NCBI GenBank assembly: GCA_017645905.1
Contig: JAGCNO010000170.1
Coordinates: 1-32,448 of the forward strand
From: Prevotella sp.
GTDB lineage: Bacteria; Bacteroidota; Bacteroidia; Bacteroidales; Bacteroidaceae
Direction of reading: 5' to 3'
DNA: 32,448 nt
The notes under the pieces were generated by a model. The model was not told the DNA's origin, searched no databases, and was given only the letters and a program-made list of their open reading frames with translations. The position numbers and the translations under genes are program-made. Shown here piece by piece: positions 1 to 14,806 of the stretch; position 1 is the stretch's first letter; each line of letters begins with the position of its first letter.

Positions 1-5731
<5,731 letters not shown>

Positions 5732-5749
5732 GGGTAGGAGGCTTGTTGT

Positions 5750-5769
5750 CCTGGCGGAAAACCGCCAGG
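5750..5769. other. Hairpin between cysS and GH106
   Basis: A perfect 8-bp stem (CCTGGCGG with CCGCCAGG) with an AAAA loop lies in the 82-nt gap between the cysS stop and the GH106 start. No T-run follows on the minus strand, so it is not a clear intrinsic terminator. It could be an mRNA processing or stability element, or an attenuating hairpin in the GH106 leader. Confidence 0.55.
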
Positions 5770-5813
5770 CACGGTGGCGCGAAGGGGAGAGGGGTGGTGT
5801 GGTGTGAAGGGGA

Positions 5814-7337
5814 CTAACAGTTGAGTTTCCAGGTGACACCGTCCTTGGTGTCCTTCACCTCAAAGCCGGCGGCGGCGAGGTCGTCGCGGATGCGGTCGCT
5901 GGTGGCCCAGTCCTTGGCGGCTTTGGCCTTGGCACGCAGGTCGAGTACCATGTCGACGACCTTGGTAAACGCCTCCTCACGGGCCTTAGTGGCGGCGGAA
6001 TTACCGCCGCTTACGGGACCAGCAGAGAGACCCAGTATGTCCTCGGCGAAGAGGTGCATGGTCTCGGTGAGCTCTTTCAGGCAGTCGGCGCAGATGGTGC
6101 CCTTATGGTCTACGAGACGGTTGACGACGGTGCAGGCCTCGAAGAGATAGCTGATGACCTGCGGCGTAGCGAGGTCGTCGTTCATAGCGTCGTAGCACTT
6201 GTCGCGGAGGGCCTTGACCACCTTTTCCGTCTCTGCGTCGCATTGCGGCTTCCCTCCTTCGGGGGGAGTGAGGGGGGTAATGCGCGAGAGGTCGTTGAGG
6301 GCGTTCTGCAGCTTCTCCAGACCCTTCTCGGCGGCCTGCAGGGCTTCGTCGCTGAAGTCGACGGTGCCGCGGTAGTGGGCGGAGAGTATGAAGAAGCGGA
6401 TGGTCATGGGTGAGTAGGCCTTGGTGAGCAGCGGGCTGTCGCCGGTGAAGAACTGCTCGAGGGTGATGAAGTTGCCCAACGACTTGGCCATCTTCTGCCC
6501 GTTGATGGTGAGCATGTTGTTGTGCATCCAGTATTTCACGGCCGGGTGACCCATCGAGGCCACCGCCTGGGCTATTTCGCATTCATGGTGGGGGAAGATG
6601 AGGTCCATGCCTCCGCCGTGTATGTCGAACTGCTCGCCGAGATACTTGCGCCCCATGGCCGTGCACTCGCAGTGCCAGCCGGGGAAACCGTCGCTCCAGG
6701 GCGACGGCCAGCGCATGATGTGCTCAGGCTGCGCCTTCTTCCACAGGGCGAAGTCGGCCTGGTTCTTTTTCTCGCCCACGCCGTCGAGCTCACGGCTGGC
6801 ATCCTTCACGTTCTCCAAGGAGCGGCCCGAGAGGATGCCGTATTTGTGCTGCTTGTTGTACTTCTCGATGTCGAAGTAGATGCTGCCGTTGCTCTCGTAG
6901 GCGAATCCGTTGTCAAGAATCTCCTTCACCAGCTGCTGCTGCTCGATGATGTGTCCGGTAGCATGCGGCTCGATGGAGGGGCGGAGCACGTTGAGTGCGT
7001 CCATGGCCTGATGGTAGCGGCGGGTGTAGTACTCGGCTATCTCCATCGGCTCCAGCTGCTCCAGCCGGGCCTTCTTGGCAATCTTGTCCTCGCCCTCGTC
7101 GGCATCGTTCTCCAAGTGGCCCACGTCGGTGATGTTACGGACGTAGCGCACCTTGTAGCCGAGGTGCTGCAGGTAGCGGAAGAGGATGTCGAAGGTGATG
7201 GCCGGCCGGGCGTGGCCCAGGTGCGGGTCGCCATAGACAGTCGGTCCGCAGACATACATGCCCACATGTGGGGCGTTGATAGGCTCAAAGCGCTCTTTCT
7301 GGCGCGTCAGCGTGTTATAAATGACAAGTTTTGACAT
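5814..7337 (-). CDS. cysS: Cysteine--tRNA ligase
   Basis: Cytoplasmic class I aminoacyl-tRNA synthetase that charges tRNA-Cys (507 aa from the chosen start). The N-terminus reads [28 protein letters not shown] carries the first Zn-ligand Cys (C30) and the HIGH motif as HLGH (39-42). [12 protein letters not shown] and [11 protein letters not shown] supply the other zinc ligands, and KMAKSLGN near residue 280 is the KMSKS loop. The ORF extends 42 nt upstream to 7379, but the start at 7337 matches the family N-terminus and lies downstream of a good promoter. An in-frame insert at about residues 351-363 ([14 protein letters not shown]) derives from a palindromic repeat. It interrupts the region after the catalytic core yet leaves the frame open. 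The identification is certain. Confidence 0.98.
   Translation of the reverse strand: MSKLVIYNTLTRQKERFEPINAPHVGMYVCGPTVYGDPHLGHARPAITFDILFRYLQHLGYKVRYVRNITDVGHLENDADEGEDKIAKKARLEQLEPMEIAEYYTRRYHQAMDALNVLRPSIEPHATGHIIEQQQLVKEILDNGFAYESNGSIYFDIEKYNKQHKYGILSGRSLENVKDASRELDGVGEKKNQADFALWKKAQPEHIMRWPSPWSDGFPGWHCECTAMGRKYLGEQFDIHGGGMDLIFPHHECEIAQAVASMGHPAVKYWMHNNMLTINGQKMAKSLGNFITLEQFFTGDSPLLTKAYSPMTIRFFILSAHYRGTVDFSDEALQAAEKGLEKLQNALNDLSRITPLTPPEGGKPQCDAETEKVVKALRDKCYDAMNDDLATPQVISYLFEACTVVNRLVDHKGTICADCLKELTETMHLFAEDILGLSAGPVSGGNSAATKAREEAFTKVVDMVLDLRAKAKAAKDWATSDRIRDDLAAAGFEVKDTKDGVTWKLNC
6250..6280. repeat. GC-rich palindrome inserted in cysS
   Basis: A hairpin with a 7-bp stem (6251-6257 with 6261-6267, one G-U pair, 3-nt loop), followed by a further G-rich arm, lies in frame within cysS and is translated as [10 protein letters not shown]. 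Finding it in an essential housekeeping gene suggests that such inserts are tolerated in surface loops. Confidence 0.7.
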
Positions 7338-7376
7338 GGTTTCAGTCTGTTTTTTACGAATTATTTTTTCAAGTTG

Positions 7377-7408
7377 CAAAAGTAATATAATTAGTTGAGG
7401 TGGCCAAA
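7377..7408 (-). promoter_or_regulatory. cysS promoter, Bacteroidetes type
   Basis: On the minus strand a TTTG box (7408-7405) is separated by exactly 20 nt from TACTTTTG (7384-7377), matching the Bacteroidetes sigma-A consensus TTTG/TAnnTTTG. It lies about 40 nt upstream of the cysS start at 7337. Confidence 0.8.
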
Positions 7409-7449
7409 GATATTAAACTTTATTTGTAAAAAGGCGTGCTCAGGCGTCC

Positions 7450-7559
7450 GAACGGCTTTCTCTGATTGAAAGAACGGCTTATTCGATGAGAAAGAACGGC
7501 TTATTCGATTTGAAAGAACGGCTCTTTCGATGGGAAAGAACGGCTTTTTCAAAAATTCT
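7450..7559 (+). repeat. 22-bp tandem array 1, five units
   Basis: Five head-to-tail 22-bp units start at 7450, 7472, 7494, 7516 and 7538. Each begins with the invariant GAACGGCT, continues with a T-rich stretch and a variable stretch, and most end in GAAA. The array fills the divergent gap between the cysS promoter and the GH43 promoter, ending about 35 bp before the -7 box of the latter. A 22-bp period cannot stay in one codon frame, so it is not coding. The function is unknown. Confidence 0.9.
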
Positions 7560-7593
7560 TTGCCGAATTCATTCTCGGAACGGAAATAATTTG

Positions 7594-7601
7594 TAATTTT
7601 G
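7594..7601 (+). promoter_or_regulatory. Putative -7 box for GH43 at 7626
   Basis: TAATTTTG matches the Bacteroidetes -7 consensus TAnnTTTG and lies 24 nt upstream of the ATG. No good TTTG box sits at the expected distance, so the promoter may depend on an activator. Confidence 0.55.
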
Positions 7602-7625
7602 CACTCGTGAACTAACACAACAACT

Positions 7626-8675
7626 ATGACACACAAATTGCTTATTACGTTGGCACTCGCAACGGCAGGCCTGACCGGCGCTGCACAGGAGCGCCGCCGC
7701 AGCTTCCCCCGCGAGGCCTTTACGACCGAGACGCCGATGGTCCACGACCCCGTGATGGCCAAGGATGGCGACACGTATTACATCTTTGCCACGGGCATGG
7801 GCATCCAGCAGATGACTTCCAAGGACCGCAAGACGTGGACGGTGCTGCCCCAGCCCGTGATGACCGTCATCCCCGGATGGACGACCGACTCCGTTCCCGG
7901 CTTTGGCAGTCATGTATGGGCACCCGACGTCATCCAATGGCACGGCCGGTGGTGGATGGCCTACAGCTGTTCCACCTTCGGCAAGAACGGTTCGGCCATC
8001 GGTCTGCTGAGCAGCCGCTCGCTGCGCTCAAATTTGTGGAAGGACGAGGGCTGTATCGTTACGTCGCATGACTGGAAGAAGAACGCCGACGGAACGAGGT
8101 CGGGCGACAACTGGAACGCCATAGACCCCAACTTCGTCATCGATGAGGACGACACGCCTTGGCTCGTCTGGGGCTCGTTCTGGGACGGCATCCAGCTGGC
8201 ACGTCTCGACACCACCATGCATGTCGCCAAGGGCGACAAGTCACGAACAATTGCCCGACGCTACGACCCTGACTTCAAACCGTCGGAACCCAACCCCACG
8301 TCGAAATTTGCAGGTACCAACGCCATAGAGGCTCCGTTCATCTTCAAGCACGGAGGCTACTATTATCTCTTTGTTTCGTGGGATTACTGCTGTCGGGGCG
8401 CGAAGAGCAACTACCGCGTGGCCGTAGGGCGCAGCAAGACCGTCGAGGGTCCCTACCTCGACCGCGACGGAAAGGACATGGCCAAAGGTGGCGGCACGCT
8501 CTTCTTGGAGGGTGATAAAAAAGAATGGGAAGCTGCCGGGCACTGCGCTGTCTATACCTTTGACGATGAAGACGTCTTCATCTGTCATGGCTACAGTGTC
8601 TCGCAAAAAGGTGCCGCCATGCTCATTCAGCGTCCCATCAGCTGGACTGCCGACGGATGGCCGCTGCTGCCCTGA
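7626..8675 (+). CDS. GH43 endo-arabinanase-like glycosidase
   Basis: Secreted five-bladed beta-propeller glycosidase (349 aa) of family GH43, closest in pattern to arabinan endo-1,5-alpha-L-arabinosidases. A signal peptide covers residues 1-20 (ending GAAQ). The three catalytic acids are visible: Asp41 in MVHDPVM (general base), Asp167 in NAIDPNF (pKa modulator) and Glu235 in TNAIEAPF (general acid). The single-domain length fits the family. SHVWAPDV and YYYLFVSWDYCC are also typical of arabinanases. It is a monocistronic plus-strand gene behind repeat array 1. Its last 49 bases overlap the 3' end of the convergent GH5 gene. Arabinan is the likeliest substrate, but GH43 specificities vary. 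Confidence 0.9.
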   Translation: MTHKLLITLALATAGLTGAAQERRRSFPREAFTTETPMVHDPVMAKDGDTYYIFATGMGIQQMTSKDRKTWTVLPQPVMTVIPGWTTDSVPGFGSHVWAPDVIQWHGRWWMAYSCSTFGKNGSAIGLLSSRSLRSNLWKDEGCIVTSHDWKKNADGTRSGDNWNAIDPNFVIDEDDTPWLVWGSFWDGIQLARLDTTMHVAKGDKSRTIARRYDPDFKPSEPNPTSKFAGTNAIEAPFIFKHGGYYYLFVSWDYCCRGAKSNYRVAVGRSKTVEGPYLDRDGKDMAKGGGTLFLEGDKKEWEAAGHCAVYTFDDEDVFICHGYSVSQKGAAMLIQRPISWTADGWPLLP

Positions 8676-9961
8676 ACTTCTCTTGCCATGTTTTGGAGCA
8701 GCCGGCACGTAGTGGTGTCGCTGCCGAAGACGGAGTACAGGCCCTGCGGCTCCTGTGGAGGGTCGCCCATGACAGGGTCGCCAGGCTGCCACATCTCGTG
8801 TCTCGCCTCGGCCTCGCCGCCCCATGCCCAGAAGTTACATCCGGCAATGGTCTTGTCTGCGGTAACGGCTTTCAGAATATGGGATAGGAAAGCATCGCGT
8901 GAAAGCGTGGTGGCCTTGGGACTGAAGCTGTAGCCGTCGCGGGGATAGCCAAACTCTTCGATGACCAAGGGCTTGCCAATCTCGCGGCACAGGGCTACGT
9001 GGCGGTCAATGTAGTCGGTGGTCTTGCTACAGGCCGCCGGGAGCATCTCTGCCAGCGAGTCGCTCTTGGCCCAACTCCAGTTTACGGGCCAGATATGGGC
9101 GGTAACATAGTCGATGTTGGGGTCTTGGCAGATGCGGCGGTGCAATGCCTCGTCGCCGTTGCATCCCCAGATGCCCTCGCAGCCCGTGGAGATAAGATGG
9201 TTGGGGTCGAGGCTGCGGATAAGGGCGGATGTCTCAGAAAGCCATGTGGCAAATTCGTTCTTCAGCGTGTCGCAGAAGGCCCGCGGCTCGTTGCCTATCT
9301 GCCACGCCATGATGGTGGGGTCGTCGGCATAGCGTTGCCGGGTGTAGCGGTTGGTGCGGCTGACGATGTGCTTCACGTGGCGAAGGAAGAGCTGCTGCGC
9401 TTCCTTGTTCTTGGAAAACTGTGCGGCATAGGCCGTATAGGCCGTATAGCCGTCATCGTTCTGGTCGGGCGGTGTGCCGCAGCCCGCATGTATGAGGTAG
9501 AAGGTGTAGCCGCCGCTCCATGCCCAGGAGTTGTTCAGGTAGAGCACGGCTTTCATCTGTCGCTGACCCATCTGCTGGAGCAGATAGTCCAGTCCGGCCA
9601 GCAGCGTGTCATTGTAGACCGTCGGGCTGGTCTGCAGTGTCGGCACAGCGCGATAGGATTCCTCGCCCGTACCGTCAGACCCCACCACGATGCGCAGGTT
9701 GTCGATGCCCATGCGGTGAAGGTCATCCAGCTCACGGCAGAGCCTTTGGCGGTCGCCGCCTTGTCCCTCACTGCCCAGAATGGCACCATACCAGAGGTTG
9801 GCGCCTATGTAACGATACTCGGTGCCGTCCAGCCACAGACGGCCGTCATGTTGGGTTACGAAATCCTGCGTTTCGTTCATACACTGGATATGAGTAGTGG
9901 CGATGGACATACAGATGAGCAATAGAAGTATGACATTGGCTTTCAGATTCTTCATAGGCAT
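8627..9961 (-). CDS. GH5 subfamily 7-like beta-mannanase
   Basis: Secreted glycosidase (444 aa) with the pattern of GH5_7 endo-beta-1,4-mannanases. After a signal peptide (about 1-25), LWLDGTEYRYIGANLWYGAIL (42-62) is the characteristic N-terminal strand. Glu225 in AWQIGNEPR is the acid/base and Glu336 in VIEEFGYPRD the nucleophile. The C-terminus GLYSVFGSDTTT is also family-typical. The ATG at 9961 shares one base with the TAA of the upstream GH43-dockerin gene (TAATG), so the two are coupled; a second ATG at 9955 would give an equally good signal peptide. It is the last gene of the 16633-8627 operon and overlaps the convergent GH43 gene by 49 bp. Mannan, glucomannan or galactomannan is the expected substrate. 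Confidence 0.9.
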   Translation of the reverse strand: MPMKNLKANVILLLLICMSIATTHIQCMNETQDFVTQHDGRLWLDGTEYRYIGANLWYGAILGSEGQGGDRQRLCRELDDLHRMGIDNLRIVVGSDGTGEESYRAVPTLQTSPTVYNDTLLAGLDYLLQQMGQRQMKAVLYLNNSWAWSGGYTFYLIHAGCGTPPDQNDDGYTAYTAYAAQFSKNKEAQQLFLRHVKHIVSRTNRYTRQRYADDPTIMAWQIGNEPRAFCDTLKNEFATWLSETSALIRSLDPNHLISTGCEGIWGCNGDEALHRRICQDPNIDYVTAHIWPVNWSWAKSDSLAEMLPAACSKTTDYIDRHVALCREIGKPLVIEEFGYPRDGYSFSPKATTLSRDAFLSHILKAVTADKTIAGCNFWAWGGEAEARHEMWQPGDPVMGDPPQEPQGLYSVFGSDTTTCRLLQNMAREVQGSSGHPSAVQLMGR

Positions 9962-12819
9962 TATTGGCCTCCTGCCATGATGGTGATAACGGTGGAAATG
10001 TCGGCCACGTCGACGGCTCCGTCTTCGTTCACATCGGCAGTGTTGTCATAGGAAGTGTCGCCGGCCATGCAGCTGATGATAGCCGAGATGTCGGCCACGT
10101 CGACGGCACCGTCAAGGTTGACGTCGCCCACGATGCCTTTGGTGGCAAGGCTGCGGAAGTCGAAGAGACGGTTCTGCATGTTGCGAAGGGCCGTGATTTG
10201 CGTGAGCGACAGCGGACGGTTAAAGACGATGACGTCGTCGAAACAGGCGTCGGGCGAGCCCCAGAACGAGCCGCGGCCCAGATAGAACTCGCTGGCGTTG
10301 GCAAGGTGGTCGACCACGGCATTGTAGTCGAAGGCTGCACGGGTGGAGACAGCCTTGCCGTCGACCTCGCCGTTATACTTGTCGTTCTTCGTGGAGATGC
10401 CGTCGATGTAGACAGCGATGCCGCCCGTGGTGCTCGTGGCCTTGCGCGAGAAGACAACGGTGACGAGGTGCCACTGGCTTGTGGCAATGTTGCCGGTCTC
10501 GCGTGTCGAGGGATGGTTGATGTCGAGCCATTTGCCGGCGTTGTCGTTGAAGCCGGTGTAGCAGTTGCCTGTCATATAGAGGCGTGCGTCGCCGTTGACG
10601 AAGGCGAAGAGTGCGTCCCAGAGATTATCGTCGGTGCGCTTCACCCAGAAGGAGAGGGTGGCACCCTCGGGCAGCGAGTCGCCCAGCAAGGGGTTGTCCA
10701 TCTTTACGTAGCTCTCCTTGGCGTTGGCTCCGAAGCTGAGATGCACCACGCGGCCAATGCGCATGGGGCCGCCGTCCTCAAGGGTGGGCAGCTTCGTGGT
10801 GCTGCGACGTAAAAGCTGGGCTTTCTGTTCCTCGTCGAAGGTGTTTGTCAGACCCTCGTCATCGAAGCCGTAATGGGCTACCATGCCCGTCGTCCAGTCA
10901 GCTTTCTGCTCGGCATTGGCTTCGGAGTAGGCCGTCACGACGTAGTCATGCTGCCAGAACCAGCCGGGAACGTCGAGGCGGGCGGTCAGCGTCACCTTCG
11001 TGTTCTCCTCCAAACCGTATGGGTTGTATTTGCCATACTCGGAGATGATGTCGGGATGGCTGCTCGTCCATGTCAGCGAAACGTCGCTCCCTTCGCTGAC
11101 GATGTCGTAGAGGTAGGCATCGCGCATGAAGTTGCCCTTGTCAGTAACGGGGACTTTCTGCGTGTTCACCTGCCAGGCAAGGGCGTATTTGGGACTGTAT
11201 TTGTAGCCCCAGACATTGACGCCGTTGGTGGTCATGGCGGTGAACGCGATGGCTTGGATGCTCTTCTGGTCCATCTGCTCGTAGACGATGACACCGTTGT
11301 AGGTCAAGGCGCCCAGCTTGAGGGCCAGGTAACTTGTTCCGGCATCGCGGGTCCATGTGCCGGTGTAGGCACCGCTGACAGTGCCGTCGGCGTTGAGGGT
11401 GATGCTGGCGGGTGTCACCTCTTCCATGTTCTTGTGGTCCATCTTATACTTGTGGATGAGTATCTGGTAGGTACCGGGAATTTCCTCCGTGGGCACCAAC
11501 TCCTTCGTGGCTACGTCGGCGTCGGTAGCCTCCTCACCGTTATATTCGAAAGGAGCGGCGACGAGCCATCCGTTCTTGTTGAGGAACACCTGGTGAGTGC
11601 GCACCTGGTGGCCTATGGTGCCATCGTTGAACTTTGTATGATAGACGAGATAGGTGCGCCCGTCCTCGGCGGCGATGATGCTGTTGTGTCCCTGGGCACA
11701 CTCGCCCACGGTCATGAATCCCCAGTCGTTATACGAACCCATGATTTTCTCGCCACGGTTGTCAGAACCGGCGCCGTAGTTCAGCACGTACTTATCGAAG
11801 ATGGCTGAGCGGTTAGCAGCGTCCTTGTAAGGGCCGTTGGGCTTATCCGAACGGAATACGCGCATCTCGTAGCCGCCGTCAGGAGCAAAACCGCCGTAGC
11901 TGACGAAGAGATAATAGTAGTTGCCGATATGCTCGATGTACGGACCTTCGCCCGAGACGTAGTAGCCACCGCCAATCTTCGTGCCGAAGTAGGGGTCACT
12001 GGTCACGCCGTCGCTGCTACCGTTGGTCGAGGGGTAGGTGACGTCGTAGTCACGCAGACCGGTCTCCTCGTCGAGTTCGAGCATCCAGATGCCGCCGCTC
12101 CATGAGCCGTAGACGAGCCACAGCTTACCCTCCTCATCGTAGAAAACGGCGGGGTCGATGGTGTGGGGCCAGCGTCGTCCCCAGTTGTTACCTACGTTAT
12201 AACGTGTGGGCAGCGACGACTGCGTGCCCAGCACAAGTTCCAGGTCGGTGTCCTTGTAGCTATGGTTGGAGTCCTTGAAGCCGCAGATGACTACTGGTCC
12301 CTGGTATTTGTACGGGCCGGTGATGCTGGAGGAGGTGAGCAGGATAATGCTCGAGTGCCATGAGTCGCCGTTGACGCTCAAGTAGCAGCACCACTTCTGC
12401 ATCTTCTCGTTCCAGATGACGTCGGGAGCCCACATGTTGCCGTTGATGTCGTAGTTAGCATCGCTCTTTGCCGACCAGTTCATGGCGTTGAACTGCGGGA
12501 AGTCTACGTCCACACCGCCCTTCTTCACCGTCTTCACCGCCGGGGTGACGAAGGCCGAAGCGTTCGATGATGGTGTCCATGAAAGCGTCGCGCTCGTCCA
12601 GTTCTGCATGTCGGTGGTGTAGGCACATCCTTTATGTGAGCCGAAGACGTAGTAGCGCTGGGTACTTGGCTCGTAGACCACTGAGGGGTCGTGTACGCTG
12701 ATCCTTTTTTTCGACGTGTTACTGTAGAGTGTTTTGGCCTCGTCCGAGGTCAGTTCTGTCTGTGCGCTGAGGCTGCAGAGATAGCAGAGGGCACAGAAAA
12801 TGGTAGTTAATAGTCTCAT
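9961..12819 (-). CDS. GH43 arabinanase with LamG and dockerin-like modules
   Basis: Secreted multimodular arabinan-active enzyme (952 aa). A signal peptide covers 1-20. The GH43 propeller (about 30-440) shows Asp44 in SVHDPSVV, Asp222 in HTIDPAVF and the likely acid Glu291 in SGEGPYIEH. A middle all-beta region (about 450-630) resembles the extended C-domain of large GH43 arabinanases. A LamG/concanavalin-like domain spans about 640-875. Residues 898-952 are two dockerin-type calcium-binding repeats (DVNLDGAVDVADIS and DVNEDGAVDVADIS). The start overlaps the stop of the LtaS-like gene (ATGA), indicating coupling. Dockerins are known to bind cohesins in clostridial cellulosomes. No cohesin is visible here, so the role of this tail (anchoring, secretion or complex formation) is open. 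Confidence 0.92.
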   Translation of the reverse strand: MRLLTTIFCALCYLCSLSAQTELTSDEAKTLYSNTSKKRISVHDPSVVYEPSTQRYYVFGSHKGCAYTTDMQNWTSATLSWTPSSNASAFVTPAVKTVKKGGVDVDFPQFNAMNWSAKSDANYDINGNMWAPDVIWNEKMQKWCCYLSVNGDSWHSSIILLTSSSITGPYKYQGPVVICGFKDSNHSYKDTDLELVLGTQSSLPTRYNVGNNWGRRWPHTIDPAVFYDEEGKLWLVYGSWSGGIWMLELDEETGLRDYDVTYPSTNGSSDGVTSDPYFGTKIGGGYYVSGEGPYIEHIGNYYYLFVSYGGFAPDGGYEMRVFRSDKPNGPYKDAANRSAIFDKYVLNYGAGSDNRGEKIMGSYNDWGFMTVGECAQGHNSIIAAEDGRTYLVYHTKFNDGTIGHQVRTHQVFLNKNGWLVAAPFEYNGEEATDADVATKELVPTEEIPGTYQILIHKYKMDHKNMEEVTPASITLNADGTVSGAYTGTWTRDAGTSYLALKLGALTYNGVIVYEQMDQKSIQAIAFTAMTTNGVNVWGYKYSPKYALAWQVNTQKVPVTDKGNFMRDAYLYDIVSEGSDVSLTWTSSHPDIISEYGKYNPYGLEENTKVTLTARLDVPGWFWQHDYVVTAYSEANAEQKADWTTGMVAHYGFDDEGLTNTFDEEQKAQLLRRSTTKLPTLEDGGPMRIGRVVHLSFGANAKESYVKMDNPLLGDSLPEGATLSFWVKRTDDNLWDALFAFVNGDARLYMTGNCYTGFNDNAGKWLDINHPSTRETGNIATSQWHLVTVVFSRKATSTTGGIAVYIDGISTKNDKYNGEVDGKAVSTRAAFDYNAVVDHLANASEFYLGRGSFWGSPDACFDDVIVFNRPLSLTQITALRNMQNRLFDFRSLATKGIVGDVNLDGAVDVADISAIISCMAGDTSYDNTADVNEDGAVDVADISTVITIMAGGQ
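9967..10125 (-). other. Dockerin-type repeat pair
   Basis: Two 14-residue calcium-binding loops with the D-x-N-x-D-G-A-V-D-V-A-D-I pattern, separated by about 30 residues, end the GH43 protein. At DNA level the segment ATGTCGGCCACGTC recurs in both repeats and again twice in the remnant at 24199-24507, so the four modules are closely related. Confidence 0.88.
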
Positions 12820-14756
12820 TTTATTGTTAGTTTATCGTTAATCATTCTTGTTATGTATTGTTGTATGATGGCTTTCAGTTCCCGTTCCATCTGCTGTTGC
12901 TGCAGAACTTGGCCCACAAGGTTTGTCTGCATGAGCGAGTCGCTGAGGGCATAGATGGCGCGGGTCTTTGTTCCGTCGAACTGCAGCACGTGGCCGTACT
13001 TCACATACTGGTATGTGCCATTGAGGTAGTTTACGGCCCAGGTGTCCTCAGGCTTAGTAGCGAGGAGGTCGATGCCGAAGGCCACAAAGGGTTCCTCACA
13101 GCCTGTGAGACCCATCACGGTGGGCAGGATGTCGGTCTGCTGAGCAACCTTGGGTTGTATCTCGCCCTTGACACGTGTGGTGTCTGAAGGCTCATATATT
13201 ATTATAGGTGAGCAAAAGCCGCCCAGGTCGGTCTGATAATAGGCATGGTCGCTTTGATTCGTATGGTCGCTGGTCAGCACGAAGATGGTGTTCTCGAACC
13301 ACGGCTGGCGCGCGGCCTCTTGGAAGAAATGCCCTATGGCCATGTCAGTGTAGCGTATGCACTTGTGAATCTCTATGCCCTCCTCGGGGAAGCGGTCGGC
13401 ATACTTTTTAGGCACTTTGTAGGGGTGGTGGCTGGTAGCAGTGAAGACAGCTGTCATGAAAGGCTGTTGCATCTCGGTCATCTTCGCACAGTAGTATTGC
13501 AGGAACGGCTCGTCCCAGATGGCCCAAAGGCCGTCGAAGTCGTCATGCCCGCCAAAGCGCGGGTCGTCTTCAAAGTCCTCGCGGCCATAATACTGCTGGA
13601 AGCCGGTCTTTCGGGCGAAGGCTTGAAAGCCCATCGAGCCACGTTGCGCCCCGTGGAAGAAGGCGGTCTCATAGCCTTGCTTTGTAAGCAGGCTGGCGAT
13701 GCCGCTCACCTCGTTCATCGAAGCGGGAGTGAGGAAGAACGGTTCGACGAACATCGGGATGGCGGAGAGGATGCTCGGCATGCCGTCGATGCTCTTTCGT
13801 CCGTTGCAGTAAGACCACTGGAAGGTGGTCGAAAGGCCGATGATGCTGTCCACGCACGGGGTATAGCCCTTGTAATTGCCGTTCTCCAGGTCTTTATTGA
13901 GCGCACCGATATATTCACGGCCGAAGCTCTCGATGATGAGGACGACCACGTTCTTGGGGGTGAGAGGTGAGGGGTGAGTGGTGAGAGGTTTGTGTTCCGG
14001 TGAATACACGGCTGCCATCTCCTCCTCGCTACTGAAATAGTCAGGAACAGTGAAAACATCCTTGCCGATGGTACGGTAGATGGCGAAGGGCGTGTTGAGC
14101 ACAAGGGCAGCGTCAATAGGCCGGTCAACGTACTGGCTGGCATTGCTGATGGTGATGGGCCTCACGGCGGTAGTAAAGCCTCCACGTATACCCGCCACGG
14201 CAAGGGGAACGATGATGGCCAAGGAGATGAGCATTTCCAAATCATATTGCCACCACAAAACCTTGCGATGTCCACCATTCCTATACAACCTCCACAGCGC
14301 ATAGGCTACTATCACGGCCAGTACGACAAAGTACCAATGGTTCAGCGTCTCGGTGGCGATGATGCTCCAAATGTTACTTTCGTTCTGAAACTCATTGAAG
14401 ACGGTTGTCGTAGTCCGCCGCATGGTGAACGGGAAATAGGCGGCGTCGGCCAGGCAGAGGGCCAGGGCGACAGTGTTCACTGTGACGAAAAGCACTTTGC
14501 ACATCTTCTGCCACCAAGCCCAGTTCTCCTTCCAGTGGAGGGGCAGTAGCATCAGCACGATGTAGACCGAGTTGGTGATGAGGATGGCCGACGTGTCGAA
14601 CATCAGTCCTCCCTTCCACAGCTCCCACGACAACCCTTGTGAGAAGTAGCTCCAGTTGTCAAGAAGGTAAGCCACGCGGGCTATCTGATAGACCACGTAG
14701 GCAAGCAGTAGGTTGCACACCACTGCAAAGATGGGCCGGGAGGTTAGTCGGTTCAT
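12816..14756 (-). CDS. LtaS-like membrane sulfatase-fold transferase
   Basis: Inner-membrane protein (646 aa) of the lipoteichoic-acid-synthase/phosphoglycerol-transferase family. The first 200 residues hold four or five transmembrane helices. The extracytoplasmic sulfatase-fold domain starts at about residue 267 with NVVVLIIESFGREY (metal-binding Glu). NGRKSIDGMPSIL (near 320) holds the presumed nucleophile, Ser rather than the Thr of Firmicute LtaS. LTSDHTNQSDH (near 498) supplies metal ligands. A heptamer repeat tract is read in frame as LTTHPSPLTP just before the catalytic domain. The gene follows the ABC exporter after a 50-nt gap and overlaps the next gene by ATGA. Gram-negative bacteria lack lipoteichoic acid, so a phosphoglycerol or phosphoethanolamine transfer to an envelope glycan or lipid is more plausible; the substrate is unknown. 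Confidence 0.87.
   Translation of the reverse strand: MNRLTSRPIFAVVCNLLLAYVVYQIARVAYLLDNWSYFSQGLSWELWKGGLMFDTSAILITNSVYIVLMLLPLHWKENWAWWQKMCKVLFVTVNTVALALCLADAAYFPFTMRRTTTTVFNEFQNESNIWSIIATETLNHWYFVVLAVIVAYALWRLYRNGGHRKVLWWQYDLEMLISLAIIVPLAVAGIRGGFTTAVRPITISNASQYVDRPIDAALVLNTPFAIYRTIGKDVFTVPDYFSSEEEMAAVYSPEHKPLTTHPSPLTPKNVVVLIIESFGREYIGALNKDLENGNYKGYTPCVDSIIGLSTTFQWSYCNGRKSIDGMPSILSAIPMFVEPFFLTPASMNEVSGIASLLTKQGYETAFFHGAQRGSMGFQAFARKTGFQQYYGREDFEDDPRFGGHDDFDGLWAIWDEPFLQYYCAKMTEMQQPFMTAVFTATSHHPYKVPKKYADRFPEEGIEIHKCIRYTDMAIGHFFQEAARQPWFENTIFVLTSDHTNQSDHAYYQTDLGGFCSPIIIYEPSDTTRVKGEIQPKVAQQTDILPTVMGLTGCEEPFVAFGIDLLATKPEDTWAVNYLNGTYQYVKYGHVLQFDGTKTRAIYALSDSLMQTNLVGQVLQQQQMERELKAIIQQYITRMINDKLTIK
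13960..13994 (-). repeat. Heptamer tract inside LtaS-like gene
   Basis: On the coding strand the units include CTCTCAC, CACTCAC, CCCTCAC and CTCTCAC with degenerate flanks (period 7). They are translated as LTTHPSPLTP at the linker between the membrane region and the catalytic domain. The heptamer is related to the tract at 289-323. Confidence 0.75.
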
Positions 14757-14788
14757 TTACGATTTACGTATTTTAGATTTTCGATTTG
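14754..14788. repeat. Degenerate heptamer tract at LtaS-like start codon
   Basis: Five degenerate 7-mers with an ATTT core (CATTTAC, GATTTAC, GTATTTT, AGATTTT, CGATTTG on the plus strand) cover the start codon (14756-14754, minus) and most of the 50-nt leader between the ABC and LtaS-like genes. This gives an unstructured A-rich mRNA leader. Confidence 0.6.
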
Positions 14789-14806
14789 TTTGCAGACCAT
14801 CATGAG

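Noticed and set aside
7450-7559. CRISPR array
   Set aside because: Units are only 22 bp with an 8-bp core and spacers of a few bases that recur between arrays; no cas genes are present.
7391-7774. Minus-strand 127-codon frame over array 1
   Set aside because: Composed of repeat array and antisense of the GH43 start; no coding signature.
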